DNA of 64,000 bases, taken from positions 174,218,825 through 174,282,824 of the forward strand of contig CAXKWD010000006.1 of NCBI GenBank assembly GCA_964059195.1, read 5' to 3'. Below are positions 33,952 through 45,944 of this stretch, one piece after another. Each line of letters starts with the position of its first letter. Within the stretch, counting starts at the first letter, position 1. Below the pieces are notes generated by a model that was not told the DNA's origin, ran no database searches, and saw only the letters and a list, made by a program, of their open reading frames with translations. Made by a program: the position numbers and the translations under genes. The DNA comes from Ectobius pallidus (lineage: Eukaryota > Arthropoda > Insecta > Blattodea > Ectobiidae).

Positions 33952-34306
33952 AATATCTGCAATTAGAGAAATATTTTATATATACCAACTGCATATTCAA
34001 AGCAAAAGAGATAAAATGGCGAATATTAGGTAAATAGGCCTAACCAGTAACCCTCTCCCAGAAATAACGATATGATTCGGTATTTTGTTGGGTTGTTGAA
34101 ATTAATACACCTACCTAACGAAATGTGCACAGAAAATGACAAAGAGCGTTCTTAATATGAAAGTAGGCTACATTATTTCCATTCTCAGGCCAACATTGAT
34201 TAATAAGGTGTCAGGGATAGAATTATAGCATATTCAGTACCCTGTCTTTGTGTGAAGCTGACACAACTGAATACGCAATCCCTGCAATACAGCCTCTTAT
34301 TCACTA

Positions 34307-34765
34307 CTAGCAGGTGCACTCGTCTTCTCCTACGATAATTAATTAAAAGATTAAAAATTAAGAGCAAAATAATTAAAACAGATTTATTAACACTTAGCCT
34401 ACACGCGAATCATTCATAAACTAAACGATTAATATAATTAATGAAACAGCTAAAAATCCGGCTTTGTAGTGCATTCCACGATTAGAAAGCGCCTCTGTTG
34501 TATTTGACATTATAAACAAACGAATCAACCAGGATGAGCTCACATAACCGAAAAGATCGATAACTCCATGAAAAAATCGCGATGTTTATGTTTTCAAGTT
34601 ATGATAAAAAAAAAAAAAAAAAAAAAAAAAAGCCACCTGTAATTGATTTGACAATTGAAATGTACTACCGAATACTGATTCTACGATAGCGCAAAAATTC
34701 ACGTTTTCTGCCAGTTTTTCATTCATAACTCGCGAACGACTAAAAATAAAAAATCCGTCTTCGAG
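34307..34765 (-). mobile_element. Helitron-like element, 3' part
   Basis: CTAG at 34307-34310, then the inverted body of the 20645-21434 family (cagctaaaaatccggctttg, gcgaatcattcataaac, taactcgcgaacgac). It contains a run of about 26 A at 34606-34631. The CG-rich hairpin is degraded here. Confidence 0.65.
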
Positions 34766-34769
34766 GTGC

Positions 34770-35060
34770 ATTTTGAATTTTGAATTTATTTTTTTATTTT
34801 GGATTTTTAAATTTTGGATTTTTTATTTTTTATTTTGAATTTTTGTGTTTTTTAAACTTTCTGCAGTCCGTTCCGCCACACCTCACTAATTTCGTGACGA
34901 TTTTGAGCGTTACATTAATTTCGTGACGATTTTTTAGCGTTACACAAGCTCTCGATTTACCCCTACCGCGGGTAAAAAAGTTTCACTTAAAAAAAATTAT
35001 TGTGTGTTACTTTTCGATCAACCCTCGTATACACAGCTTAGACCTATTTTCTTTGAAATT
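34770..35060. repeat. T-rich repeat and cgtgacgatttt repeat, copy 1
   Basis: Low-complexity tttgaattttggatttttt words, then a conserved block: tttcgtgacgattttgagcg, agctctcgatttacccctac, aagtttcacttaaaa, tcgatcaaccctcgta. The block recurs at 36660-36770 and 60265-60395. Its class is unknown. Confidence 0.6.
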
Positions 35061-35935
35061 GTATAAAGCGTTCTTGAAGCTGGATTAAGGCAGGGCAAGT
35101 GACACGGGGAATGTTATTGTGAGCTGTCCTGTGCTTAGCTGTCCCAGGATAGACATGTTTTGACGTCATTAGGACAGAAGCAGACAGTCTGATTGTCTTA
35201 TGGAATTAATATTTTATACAACAAGCCCATGATCAAAGAGCAGAGAGTTGTCAGATATCTCCACATCTTCTTGTTCCCAAGGCCAACTCCACTTAATTAT
35301 TTACCCGCTATCTCTGAATCACAATATTTCATTTGTTTACAAAGCCCCCTCCTATCAAAGAATATGAGAGCTTATTATGCAGACATAGAGCGAGTTTTTA
35401 AAATCGTCGATGGATATATCAATGTAATCGTGGTTCCATCAGTTCGTCTGTAAAAGCCATCAAATAATCAATCAGACAGTTTATATGATTGTCCGATGTT
35501 TTCGAGCTTTTCTCATCAGATTCATGACTTGTATGTCCGATGGTTCAGACGATTGACCGCCATTAAGCGAACTAATTATTCTAAACTGCGAAATAGTTGT
35601 AAGATTGATGACAACATAACCTATACAGACCTGCGAACAAGAAAAATAATTAAGTGTCTGAGGATTCTTTGTTCTCAAAAAGTGAGATAGACGAAATTAT
35701 GTTGGAAAACCGGAAAATCTTAAAATGATTTGCATTTTAAATCATATTTCAGCTACCTCGGATTTTTAAATTTGTTTAAAATTAATATAATATAGAAGAT
35801 GAAAAACAACATTAATACATTGGGACATATTTTAATTGTGTATTTGTTGATATCATATGAACAACACTATCTACAATCATTCTAAAAGTATTTTTAAATA
35901 CACATATTTTAATGAACAATACCTTCAAATAAAGA
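35061..35935. other. Intergenic, nothing recognised
   Basis: Several short open frames (35193-35453, 35481-35690) without family features. No repeat match identified. Confidence 0.4.
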
Positions 35936-36004
35936 TTAAAAAAAAAGACTTACACTGTAGATATTTCAAACATTGTAGATGATGATGTTCATATGATGTC
36001 TGCA

Positions 36005-36770
36005 AATAGAAAAAATCGGGTGCGTGGAACGCCACGCGACAGAAGTGAAACTTGGATTTTTTCAATTTTTCAATTTTTAATTTTTGATTTTTGGAATTTT
36101 TTTAATTTTGGATTTTTGGACTTTTTTAAATTTTGGATTTTTGGACTTTGTAATTTTGGATTTTTGTACTTTTTTAAATTTTGGATTTTTTACTTTCTTA
36201 ATCTTGGATTTTTGGACTTTTTTAATTTTGAGTCCGCCGGCGTGTTCTTTTGGTTAGCGTCGCTGACTACAGATCCGTCGGCCCGGGTTCGATTCCCGGT
36301 ACCTCCTCGGATTTTTCTGAGGTAAGGAGGTCCGGTAGGGAGGTCTGGTAGGGGTGCACTCAGCCTCGTGATTCAAATTGAGGAGCTACTTGATAGAGAA
36401 GTAGTGGCTCCGGTCATGAAAACCACCATTAACGGCCGTGGGTATCGGCATGCTGACCACATGCCACCCAATCCTGTCATCTGCCTACGGTAGATGACGC
36501 AGCGGTCGGGTGGTAGACCAAGTCCCTCCAGGGATGTAGTGCCACGGAGTTTAGTTTAGTTTAGTTTTAACTTTAGAGTTTTTTTTTTCATTTTTTCATT
36601 TTGGATTTTTGAATTTCGGATTTTTTAAATTTAAAAATTTCATTAAGTTGATTGTTTTCTGTGCAGTCTCGCTACTTTCGTGACGATTTTGTTCGTAACG
36701 CAACTTTGGGTTAGCTCTCGATTTACTCCTACCGCGCCTAAAGAAGTTTCACTTCAAAAAGAATCACTAA
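36005..36770. repeat. cgtgacgatttt repeat, copy 2, split by a SINE
   Basis: Starts aaaaaatcgggtgcgtggaa, cgccacg (compare 60045), continues with T-rich ttttggatttttggactt repeats, is interrupted by the SINE at 36231-36566, and ends with the cgtgacgattttgttcg block. Confidence 0.6.
36231..36566 (+). mobile_element. tRNA-derived SINE (family B), copy 1
   Basis: Head with A-box-like ttggttagcgtcgctgac and B box gggttcgattccc, then a body with ggtgcactcagcctcgtgat, accattaacggccgtgggta, gatgacgcagcggtcgggtg and tail ggagtttagtttagtttag. A second copy lies at 46436-46734. Confidence 0.88.
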
Positions 36771-37435
36771 AAAATATTTATATTTGTGGAAGTTATCAAG
36801 GAAACGGCATTTCAGTGCACGAAACGTGGCAGCCATTTTGTAACGATAATTATCCATAACTATAACATTTTGATTAATTTTGAAAATAGTATGCAATTGT
36901 AGAAGTAGTCAATAAAGAGTGTGTCAGATTGCAAGATTGTAGATCAAATCATTGCCGAGGAAAAATAGTGAAATTCACCTATTTCTCACCTATGAATTTC
37001 ACCGAAAGCTGTATGCCCCCTTAAAACCCTACCCCTGGATATTAGGAATGCTGGTAGGTTTGTGTGTCTTTAAGGCTGTTTTAATATATTATAACATCAC
37101 AGAAAATTGAAGTAGGCCATGTGAAGACAGATATTCCTTGATATTCAAACTTTGTCGCATGTAGACAATAGGATTGCCTGTATCCAGTCATTTGTATTGG
37201 CTTCAGCAACACACTTATGTTGAATTCGACCTTGGACATGGATTTAAACAATAGCCTGTGGAAGAAATGCTAGGTTTGTAAGATTACTCTACGTGATGGT
37301 ATGGCATAATATTTTTTAAAGAAATAAAAGGCCGGAAATACACAAAGAACTTTAATAAACGTCATACATAAAGATAAAATCAGGTTAACTGATATCTGTG
37401 ACAGGTGTAGTTAATAGGCCATATTTAAGAAACTA
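36771..37435. other. Intergenic, nothing recognised
   Basis: No supportable frame or repeat. Confidence 0.4.
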
Positions 37436-37439
37436 TTGA

Positions 37440-37830
37440 GTTTTAGGCCACGATTTCTTGAGAAAGTTTGATAAGCATATGTGGGTAGTGTTATTTGTCA
37501 AAGCTGACTGTCCTGCAACTTCCAAAGCCGTATATGAATACTGTAAAACAATATGTTTTCATGAGAACTGATTTGCATATGATTTGCACTTTCTAATATA
37601 TTACCATAAAATAGGCACTAAATTAGTCATTGCTCCGGTACCGGTCAACCGATTAGGTCCAATATCAATAGGCTTCTTTCCATGGATGTTATAAATGCGT
37701 ATACCAAGTTTCATCAAAATCCGATAAAGCGTATTTGAGTTATCGCGTGTAGGCCTATACACACACTGACGGACCGACATTTTTCAGCCCACCATACCAT
37801 CTCATAAAGTACGGTACCATTCTGGCCTTT
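37440..37830 (-). repeat. Interspersed repeat, GTCTGTCCG type, inverted
   Basis: Complement of the 24327-24860 family: ataccaagtttcatcaaaat, ggaccgacattttt, catctcataaagtacggtac. Confidence 0.7.
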
Positions 37831-38116
37831 AATAATATACACGAAAATGTACGATAGCCTATCCCGTCTTTATGTACCAAACATAAATGTTTGTAATTTC
37901 AAAACATTTTGGAAACAAAACAAAAGCGTTCCGAAAACAGTTGAATGTCTTCTTAAAATTGCGTTAAATGAATTCCTCAGCCAGTTATTATTAACCATTA
38001 CCGCATTCAAGGGATTTTTAGGCGCAAACAGAATGTAGTAGCCTATTAATGGAACCAGCCTATGGAAATAGTGGCATTTTAGTTTCTGAGACCAGACTTC
38101 AATAAATTATACGTTA

Positions 38117-38903
38117 CTAACTTAAAAGGCCCGACGTCGCCCGGGTTTTGTATTTTGTAATTCGAAATTAACTTATGAAGGACTTTCGATTTTTAAATTC
38201 TAGGTCCTTAAATAGGTTTTTAGAATTTTAAATGAAGAAGGACGACTCATCACACTCAAACTATTCGCTCAGAAATTGCTTGAAATAGCTTTTTATGGCT
38301 CTAGAGGATGTAGAATTTTGCGTCCCATCGCTTCTACACACCAAGCCAGGTAAGGGTTCAAATAAGAAGAAACAGAAATTCCGGTAACATAAAATTGTAT
38401 CGTCTTTGCGGAATATTTCATTTCTCATTCTCATGTTACCATACAACCGTTTCGGGGATGAAATAAAAAAGAAATAAAGTATCACTTTCACACTTCCCTC
38501 TCCAAAAACCTGTGATATAATAATACAGTATACATATTACCATACCCCGTGTGGTATTCTCTATATCCATTTATACCATGAATTATATAGATAGCTTCTT
38601 TAATTTGTCAAAGTCCCGTTTCGTTTATTTCCAAAGCTACCTGTGACCACTGCCAACAATGCACTGTTGTCATGTGAACTGTGATTTGGATTTGATAAAA
38701 AGGTAAAAGTGTCCAGAATAACATTTGATTTTTGGCATTTAAAATCAATTTTTTTTTTTCAAAATCCTTTCTTAGTGAGCACTTACATTATGGAACGATG
38801 GTACTGTCAAAATTCCAAGTCTCTACCTATTATAGTTTAGGCTGTACATTGATTCTCTGTCAGTCAGTCATTAACTCAGTACAAAGTCTTTTATATGTAT
38901 AGA
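38117..38903 (-). mobile_element. Helitron-like non-autonomous element
   Basis: Minus strand begins TCTATACATATAAAAGACTT and ends gcccgggcgacgtcgggc, cttttaag, TTAG, so the terminal CTAG has one substitution. The interior joins the CTTTGTCC-type 5' half to a 3' half shared with 31202-32217. Confidence 0.75.
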
Positions 38904-39575
38904 GATACTGTTTGCAGACGATAGCAGCGAACGCAACATTGTTGCAAAGAAACAGATGAATATGAACCGGTCTGGATATTTGTGTGATAAACTGGTTTGG
39001 CCAGCGATCTATATCACGGAGGCGAGTTACAACTAGTCAAATATATCATTTTTATTTTGCAACAATTATCATAAAGTCTTTCCTTTCAGAAGCTGAAACG
39101 TGTATTAATTATTACACTGGTTTCTTATAAACTCGGAAGAATTAATTGTAAATTCGGAGACTGCCTGCTAAGGTCACGACAAATGATTGATTTTTTCCTT
39201 CTACTTAATTTTTAATCACTGAATTTTTTGCAGTCGTACCGAACTACCTTGTACACAACTCCATCAATCATATCTATTGCGAGCGAATTCTGCTAAATCC
39301 AGATTGGGCGCTCCCTTTTCGTGTTATGTTGCAACGACAACTAGAAAAATGTGAAAGAACTCCTATGGGACACCTGCCACAATAGAAATAGGCCTATACC
39401 ATGTCCCTCAAGTCCCTTAATAGTGTCGTTTATTTAATTTACTACTTGAAGACTACAAATGATATATCTTTCATGTAACTTACGTTATTTCATATTAAAG
39501 AGAAACTCAAATCGTTTGGTTATACAATGACCCGATATAGGAACGATTTATAACCATAAATTCCACGCTCTGCAA
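38904..39575. other. Intergenic, nothing recognised
   Basis: No supportable features apart from one TAGGCCTA at 39389. Confidence 0.4.
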
Positions 39576-39580
39576 TAAAG

Positions 39581-40532
39581 GGTGTTAATTAATAACACCG
39601 AAATATTTTATCTGTGTATACAAGCGACTTATGGCCGGTTTCTATAAACTCGCGAATTACCTATGGGTAAATTACCCAATGGACAGAATTTACACAAGAA
39701 TAACACCACACAAACACAAATAATTTAAAGATAGCAATCACATACACTTGTGACGAGTTTCTAGATAAATGTCCTCTGAGTAAATATGAAAATGACAGAA
39801 GAAATGTTCCTACAAACTCAGGCTAGATCTTTCCAAGGGTAAATCGTCGGGTTAATTTATCCTTTCATGGATGGCTGGATAAAATTTAACCTCTTTGTAG
39901 GATCAATAACAATGAGAATCAAAGCCTTCTGAATTAAGTTAACTGTACAACTCCAAGGCCTTGCTCATTATATCATTTTGGTTGAAATGGGACTAATTTA
40001 TCCATGGATAATTTACCCATAGGTAATTCACAAGTTTGTAAAAACCGGGCATAAGACAAGCAACTTTTATTCGGAATTTTTGGCTCTATGACGTAAAATG
40101 TGTATGCTACAGGGCATTAAATTATAATATGGTGCTCATAAGTCAATATTGAAGCGAAATAGGGTTAAAACTTTCATTAAATTGACTTAGTGATCGATAA
40201 AAACCTGATTCTTAATCATTCATCAACAGTTATTTCATAATTTAGTGTTTCCACAATCTGCAAAATTTACAGACTAATCACATAACTGGCCGCCACTGCA
40301 TTTTTTTTTTAATTCATAACTCCAGTGTTAACAACGAAGTTCCTTTTTTCTTCTTCTTCTTCTTTTTTTACTTTTTCAAATGTTAGAAGTCAATGGCGGC
40401 CATCCCCTGGGAGATTTTATGCTGTAACGGGAAAAATGGAATCCATAGAGCAAAAATATCCTAATAAAAGTTGTTTGTCTATGTGTCTTCTATACACAGG
40501 TAAAATATTTCGGTGTTATTCATTAACACCCG
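39581..40532. mobile_element. MITE A, copy 2
   Basis: Ends gggtgttaattaataacacc and ggtgttattcattaacacc, with the inner tctgtgtata and tatacacaggtaaaatattt words. It contains MITE D copy 1 near its left end. The frame at 40325-40573 is chance. Confidence 0.8.
39634..40050. mobile_element. MITE D, copy 1, nested in MITE A
   Basis: Long inverted ends: gccggtttctataaactcgc, gaattacctatgggtaaatt at the left; complement (aatttacccataggtaattc, acaagtttgtaaaaaccggg) at the right. It splits the tataggcaagcaac region of MITE A. Confidence 0.82.
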
Positions 40533-41180
40533 GCATAAAAGTATTTTTTTGTTCTGCTAGTGACGTAGCCTGAAATTTATAAGAGTTAAGTTTAATAATT
40601 AATTAGCTATAGGCTACGTCTAGTTGTCCAAGGCTTCTGTCAAATACGACGAAGTACCGAAGCTTGAAACGAGTTAACGGATTAAGAAAATGCGCAGAGG
40701 TCTTCCCGTCTTTGCCTTGAAAAAACAGAAGACGTCTACTTTCACTCATAACATGAATATAAGAAACATACAATTAGAGAAGGCCATGGCTTGGTTGCAC
40801 TATGTGATAAGCAATAAATGTTAATGGTACCGGATCCTGTTGCCTAGCGACTGGTATATCGGCTCATAGCTATAGACAGACAGAATTAATTCAGTTAATT
40901 TGGAATTCCCAACTTTCATTAGTGGGCCTAATTGAATAAATTGTTCTACTTCCGTGTCCCGTGCCTCTAATTGGATTCAAATTCCTCCGATTCTTATGTC
41001 ATCCACCCGGCTTGTTGCTTCCATGCAACAGTGGTCTATATCAATATTTTAACTTCCCTGAGACATCTTCCTTTTGGGAGGAGATCTATGGGTTTGACCC
41101 AGGAGATATTATAATGTAATGAATGAACCGATCGCCACCAAGAATAAAATATTACTTTTTAACGTTGGTTAAGTAGGCCT
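40533..41180. other. Intergenic, nothing recognised
   Basis: No supportable features apart from a TAGGCCTA at 41174. Confidence 0.4.
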
Positions 41181-41182
41181 AT

Positions 41183-41985
41183 ATGGTCATGGAACGTCAA
41201 AATAATGGTCGACAAAATATTAGAATAGCCGGTAAATCGTTCGAACAAGTGGAAAAATTCAAATATCTTGGAGCAATAATTACAGACACAAATAATATTA
41301 AGACAGAAGTTAAGTCTCGGCTAAAGTCAGGAAATGGTTTTTATGCACTTCAGGAACTCTTATTTTCTCGTCTTCTGTCCAAAAATAAAAAATTATAGGC
41401 CTAAGACAATAATTGTCCTGCCGGTTGTATTACCTAATGGACGTGAGACATGTTCGCTTACTCTTCGGGAAGAACATAATCTGAGAGTGTTCGAAAACAG
41501 GGGGCTTAGGAAAATATTTGGGCCTAAGAGAGATGAAAATGGGGACTGGAAAAAACTGCATAACGGCGAGCTTCATGACCTGTATTCTTCACCAGATAGG
41601 CCTATATAGTAAGGGTAATTAAATCACGGAGGATGAAATAGGCTAGGCATGGGGAGGAAAGAAATAGGCCTAATTTCGCAGTATCTTTTTTATTTTATTT
41701 ACTGAAAAATCAGGAACTGTAATGGAAAAAAAAAGTATAAAATAGAAGAGAAGATGGCTCTTTGATGAATAAGATGAAATATTTTCACTACTGTTCCCAA
41801 TTTTTCAATAAATAAAATAAAAAGATACTGCGCAATTATGGGTAGGCCTACTGCAAAATTAGGCATGTTTGCTATATCTAAAAGGTAATGACTGAGAGAC
41901 CCGAAGGGAAAAGACCACGTGGAAGACCTAGACGTAGGCGGGAGGACAATATTAGGATGGATTTAACGTAAGTAGTATTTGCGAG
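41183..41985 (+). pseudogene. LINE reverse-transcriptase C-terminal fragment
   Basis: Broken coding end of a non-LTR retrotransposon. Frame 1 (41183-41398) gives FEQVEKFKYLGAIITDTNN and KSRLKSGNGFYAL. A shift moves to a second frame (about 41393-41609) with TCSLTLREEHNLRVFEN, LRKIFGPKRD and ELHDLYSSP. After a noncoding interruption a last piece near 41905-41975 gives EGKRPRGRPRRR and EDNIRMDL. This order is characteristic of the region downstream of the reverse-transcriptase core in a LINE family common in insects (RTE/Jockey-like; clade not decided). At least one frameshift and several stops make it dead. It carries at least four TAGGCCTA octamers, one apparently inserting two codons at 41396. 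It matches the minus-strand LINE tails at 11812-12445 and 30432-30835. Confidence 0.8.
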
Positions 41986-42554
41986 GGATGGTTTATTTTA
42001 TTTTCACTTATATTATTCGCTAAATCGCTATGGTGTAGACTTCCTTTCATTTTTTCTAACTTTTCGTTTGCACTGTTAAAAACATACTTTCCATTCTGAA
42101 ATCGCGATAATATAGTAGGCTATTAAATTTAATTAATTTATTGTATACTATTGTATGAATGATACAATACTTACCGGAAACGATCGAAGCCTGATAATAT
42201 GATTGGACGTTTAACGAAAAAATTGAATGTAGTCTAAGCACGTTTTCCTAGAGGAAACGAGTGTATGAGTTTCAATGCAGAAGGCCATGGAAAAAAGTGA
42301 ACATCTTTGAATTCTGTTCGGCCTTGGTGAAGGCTTTCCATTGATTAAATAACAGATATAGAACAAATTGAACGTTCTTAGATTCTCAATTGCAGTTAAG
42401 TGCCATTAAAATTTCTTCCCTGTCGTGGTTCAATTGTTTTCCTGTTACACGTGATACAGAATAGAGATTGTCATATTAATCTGACGTCACACACTCACAT
42501 GTCTTTCTCTATCCTAAGCATACACAGTGTTACTCTATCGTTTCACATTATCAC
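41986..42554. other. Intergenic, nothing recognised
   Basis: No supportable features. Confidence 0.4.
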
Positions 42555-42635
42555 ACGTGAGGGAAAACCCCGGAAAAAACTTTTCACTAGCAGGATTAGA
42601 ATCCGGGCTTACTGCGTGAGAGGAGCGGTGATTTT
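42555..42635 (-). mobile_element. SINE fragment, inverted
   Basis: On the minus strand: gctcctctcacgcagtaagc, ccggattctaatcctgc, ccggggttttccctc, resembling the head and first body part of the SINE at 15925-16372. Degenerate B box. Confidence 0.55.
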
Positions 42636-42677
42636 TGTCTATTATTACGTTGAATAATTAGATGGAATATAGGCCTA

Positions 42678-43734
42678 CAGGGTGTTAATGAATAACATCG
42701 AAATATTTTACCTGTGTATAACTTAGAGGGGACATAGACAAGCAACATTTATTAGGAGACTTTTACTCTATGACGTAAAATGTGTATGCTAAAGGATGTT
42801 AAAGTCATTACAGTTTGGTGCTCATAAGTCAATAATGAAGCGAAATAGGGTTAAAATTTTCATTAAATTTACTACATACCTTCTTAGTGATTACGAAAAC
42901 CTGATTCTTAATTATTCATCAACAGCTATATCATAATTTAGTGTTTCCACATTCTGCAAAATTTACAGACTAATCACATGACTGGTCGCCACTGCATTAG
43001 TTTTTTTATTATTATTTATTCATTACTCTACACCATTTCAACCTCAATTTCGGAAAAAGTAATTTCAATTTCGGAAAAAGTACCCTTTTCATAGAAGCTT
43101 GCCGCCAGCCTATTGAAGAGGGTACTTGAAAGTTGCACCACGCTTCAACAAATGTCTCAATCGGAGCGCGACTAGGTAGAGAAGTAGCTAGAAGGTACCT
43201 GAATGTTCCAAATAAAACAGTTTTGATTTTCACTGTGGTTTTCATTTTATCCCCCATCGGAGGTTTAAAAAATAGCCCTCGTATTTCCGAAATTGAAGTT
43301 ACTTTTTCCGAAATTGAAATTACTTTTTCCGAAATTGTAATTACTTTTTCCGAAATTCAAATTACTTTTTCCGAAATTGAATTTACTTTTTCCGAAATTG
43401 AAATTACTTTTTCCGAAATTGTAATTACTTTTTCCGAAATTCAAATTACTTTTTCCGAAATTGAATTTACTTTTTCCGAAATTGAAATTACTTTTTCCGA
43501 AATTGTAATTACTTTTTCCGAAATTGAGGTTGAAATGGTGTAGTGTCAAAACGAAGTTCCTTTGTTTTGAATTTTTTCAAATGTTAGAAGTCAGTGGTGG
43601 CCATGCCCTGGGAAATTTTATACTGTAACAGGAAAAATTGAATCCTCAGAGCAAAAATCTGCTAATAAAAGTTGCTTGTCTATGTCTCCTCTATACACAG
43701 GTAAAATATTTCGGTGTTATTCATTAACACCCTC
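42678..43734. mobile_element. MITE A, copy 3
   Basis: Left end cagggtgttaatgaataaca, right end tgttattcattaacaccctc, flanked by TA. Carries the foldback element 43028-43543. With that removed it is about 540 bases, like copy 4. Both outer flanks read TATAGGCCTA. Confidence 0.82.
43028..43543. mobile_element. Foldback element with tandem-repeat arms, copy 1
   Basis: Starts ctacaccatttcaacctcaa, tttcggaaaaagtaa and ends with the complement, so it is a terminal inverted repeat element. The right arm (43287-43543) is a tandem array of a 24-base unit, ttccgaaattgaaattactt, tt, with variants in the middle of the unit. The left arm has only two units, and unique sequence lies between. Nested in MITE A copy 3. 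The open frames through the array are a consequence of a repeat unit divisible by three. Confidence 0.85.
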
Positions 43735-43744
43735 TATAGGCCTA

Positions 43745-44190
43745 TTCTTTTCAATTCATTATCATTTGAAAAGATTAACCTCACAGAGCTGAGTGGACCC
43801 CGTTCCAGATCTCCCTACCCCCCCGTAAAAACCAAGAAGTTACCAAGATCGAAGCACGGACTGCAGAAAGTAACCTGGAATGAGGTGTAATCAGGTTGCC
43901 GACCTCTTAGTCTATAACTGGCAGGATGATGCATGGGATGGCAATTGCATATTCGGATATTTGTCAACCTGTCTGATTTATGGCGGCAGCCGCCCGTGAA
44001 GGGAGCCTGAATTTGCTCATTAATTTTTAAGTTCGTTAAAGACTTTCATAAATTATAAAACGAGAGATTTGGATTTCATCGATAAATTCACGGATGTCTA
44101 AGTTCCGATTGAACCTGTCTTGAAAAAATCAGGACATCGAATTGTATATTTTATTGAGACTACTTAGCGAATACTTAATTAAGCATGTAA
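43745..44190. other. Intergenic, nothing recognised
   Basis: No supportable features. Confidence 0.4.
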
Positions 44191-44194
44191 TGAT

Positions 44195-44345
44195 AGGCCC
44201 AGGATTTTTAGGCTTTTATAAAAGGTATTTATTTTTGTGGAATAGCCCTTTCTTGGCTTTAAACAAACAATTTTAGCCGTCTTAATAAAACATATTGCTT
44301 AGGCCTAATGAACACTAATATTAACATCGAAAATTGTATCATAAT
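44195..44345 (-). repeat. Inverted copy of part of 14110-14265
   Basis: aggatttttaggcttttata, ttttagccgtcttaataaaa and aacatcgaaaattgtatcat correspond to the complement of 14265-14120, with an insertion near 44291-44315. Confidence 0.6.
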
Positions 44346-44632
44346 TTTGACACAGTTATTTGGGTTTTATTTTTTATTTGTTATTATTGTTATTTTTTTT
44401 AAGCATGTAACTATTCCTTATATCTTTTGTGGACACTTTGAAAAAGCAAAATCGATCGTCTTTTATTTACGTTAACAGCATTTTTCTACAATATAATGTT
44501 ATCGTTCGTCTTCTTTTCTCAGCCAACAGTTCTACCAACACCATTATTACGGTTTAATTTAACCAGAATATTGTAAAATGACATCTGCTGTTAAACTTTA
44601 GATTCGGTTTAACTTAATCTGTGGATAAACTA

Positions 44633-45417
44633 CAGTGCACGCCGCTTATTGTGATCACTTCGGGACGCAGCTAATCTGATAATATTAATCGACTGATAAC
44701 AGTACCCGAAATAATTAATTGAAGGATATTTATTCATATATAAGACAATACACTACAGAAACACAAATAAAAGCTATTTAATCATAAAAATAATACGTAA
44801 CTGTGAATCTTTCAACCACTCATAATACAGTAATAGACTGCAAGCAACTATTTTTTCAACCAGTAACGAAGTTTTTAATTCTTTCACTTTCCTTTACGAG
44901 TCTATTAACCGATTCTCCATATTCAGTTACGAGTCTTTTTGGAAGTCTATACTGATCTGTGGTGAACACCGCGTAGCAAAACATCCAACGCCTGTCTGTT
45001 CAAGTATTTTCATTTTACACTAGCCATCACTGCATGTCAACACTGTTATCTTCATAAATCAAAAGCTGCAGCTTAACTGTGGGGTAAAACATGTTTTATT
45101 GCTTAAAAAGAGAAAGTTAGGTAATGCCACCCCCTTGAACTGGTCATTCTGTGAGCTGGGAACAGAATTGCTACCTCCAATACAACACAATACAGTTGAG
45201 TTTGAAACGAAACCCTTATAAACGTAATTTTGAATGACTTACAGTACTTAGAAATAAAGCCGTAAAAAGGAAAATGTGATAACATAAACCGAATATTTGA
45301 TCACAATAAACATACTTTTTTCAATCTATGAATATTAATCCGTACGGGACTTCATAAAAGTGATAACATTACCAGGCTGATTCCATTATCCGCGATTACA
45401 TTAAGCGGCATTCACTG
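44633..45417. mobile_element. Pogo-like MITE
   Basis: Inverted ends CAGTGcacgccgcttat and ttaagcggcattCACTG with TA on both sides (44631-44632, 45418-45419). CAGTG termini with TA duplication are typical of pogo/Tigger-type Tc1/mariner elements. 785 noncoding bases. Confidence 0.75.
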
Positions 45418-45944
45418 TAGTCCCAACTCTAACACCAAACTGAGACAAGTGAATGCGTATATCCCGCAATGCAGACACTCTATATGGGAATGTGAAACAG
45501 CAGGATTGCATTGCTACGTTTACAGGCAGTTTTATGAATTATATCGATAGCTTCTCTAATTTTGTCCAAGTCCCGTATCATTTACTTCCAAAGCTACCTG
45601 TGACCACTGGCAACAATACACTGTTGTCATGTGAACTGTACATGGAATTTGATTTAATTGCACGCTTACAGGCAGTTTTATGTTAGACTGGTTTACTTGA
45701 AACACGAATCCGGTCTTTGAGGAAATCACAGTCATAAACAACTGATATCATAACACATGTTGTGGGAGTGTGTTTCCATGTTTCTACAGTTTTTGCTGTC
45801 ACGAACCTGTTCCGTTAATACCAGTGTGGGTATTGCACGAAAAACTTGCACCTGATACAGGTTTGAAGTCGGGACTCCAGTTACGTAATAACCAGATTCA
45901 TTCATTAGACGGAGGCTTTGGAACAACTACCTTCATATTAATAA
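45418..45944. other. Intergenic with a Helitron fragment
   Basis: Bases 45535-45660 (agcttctctaattttgtcca, ctacctgtgaccactggcaa) match the inverted CTTTGTCC-type Helitron body. The rest is unrecognised; short frames on both strands lack family features. Confidence 0.45.

Noticed and set aside
33176..34033. 285-residue frame of MASKSPIRSILGYSR repeats as a gene
   Set aside because: It is a direct product of a 45-bp minisatellite; the complementary strand and another frame are also open, and no start context or flanking domain supports coding.
41183..41609. Intact gene at the two overlapping LINE frames
   Set aside because: Reverse-transcriptase C-terminal motifs are split by a frameshift and stops, and the rest of the element is missing.
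43133..43549. Frames of 94-136 residues with EIEITFS or NFGKS repeats
   Set aside because: Both strands are open because the 24-bp tandem unit is a multiple of three; this is the arm of a foldback element.
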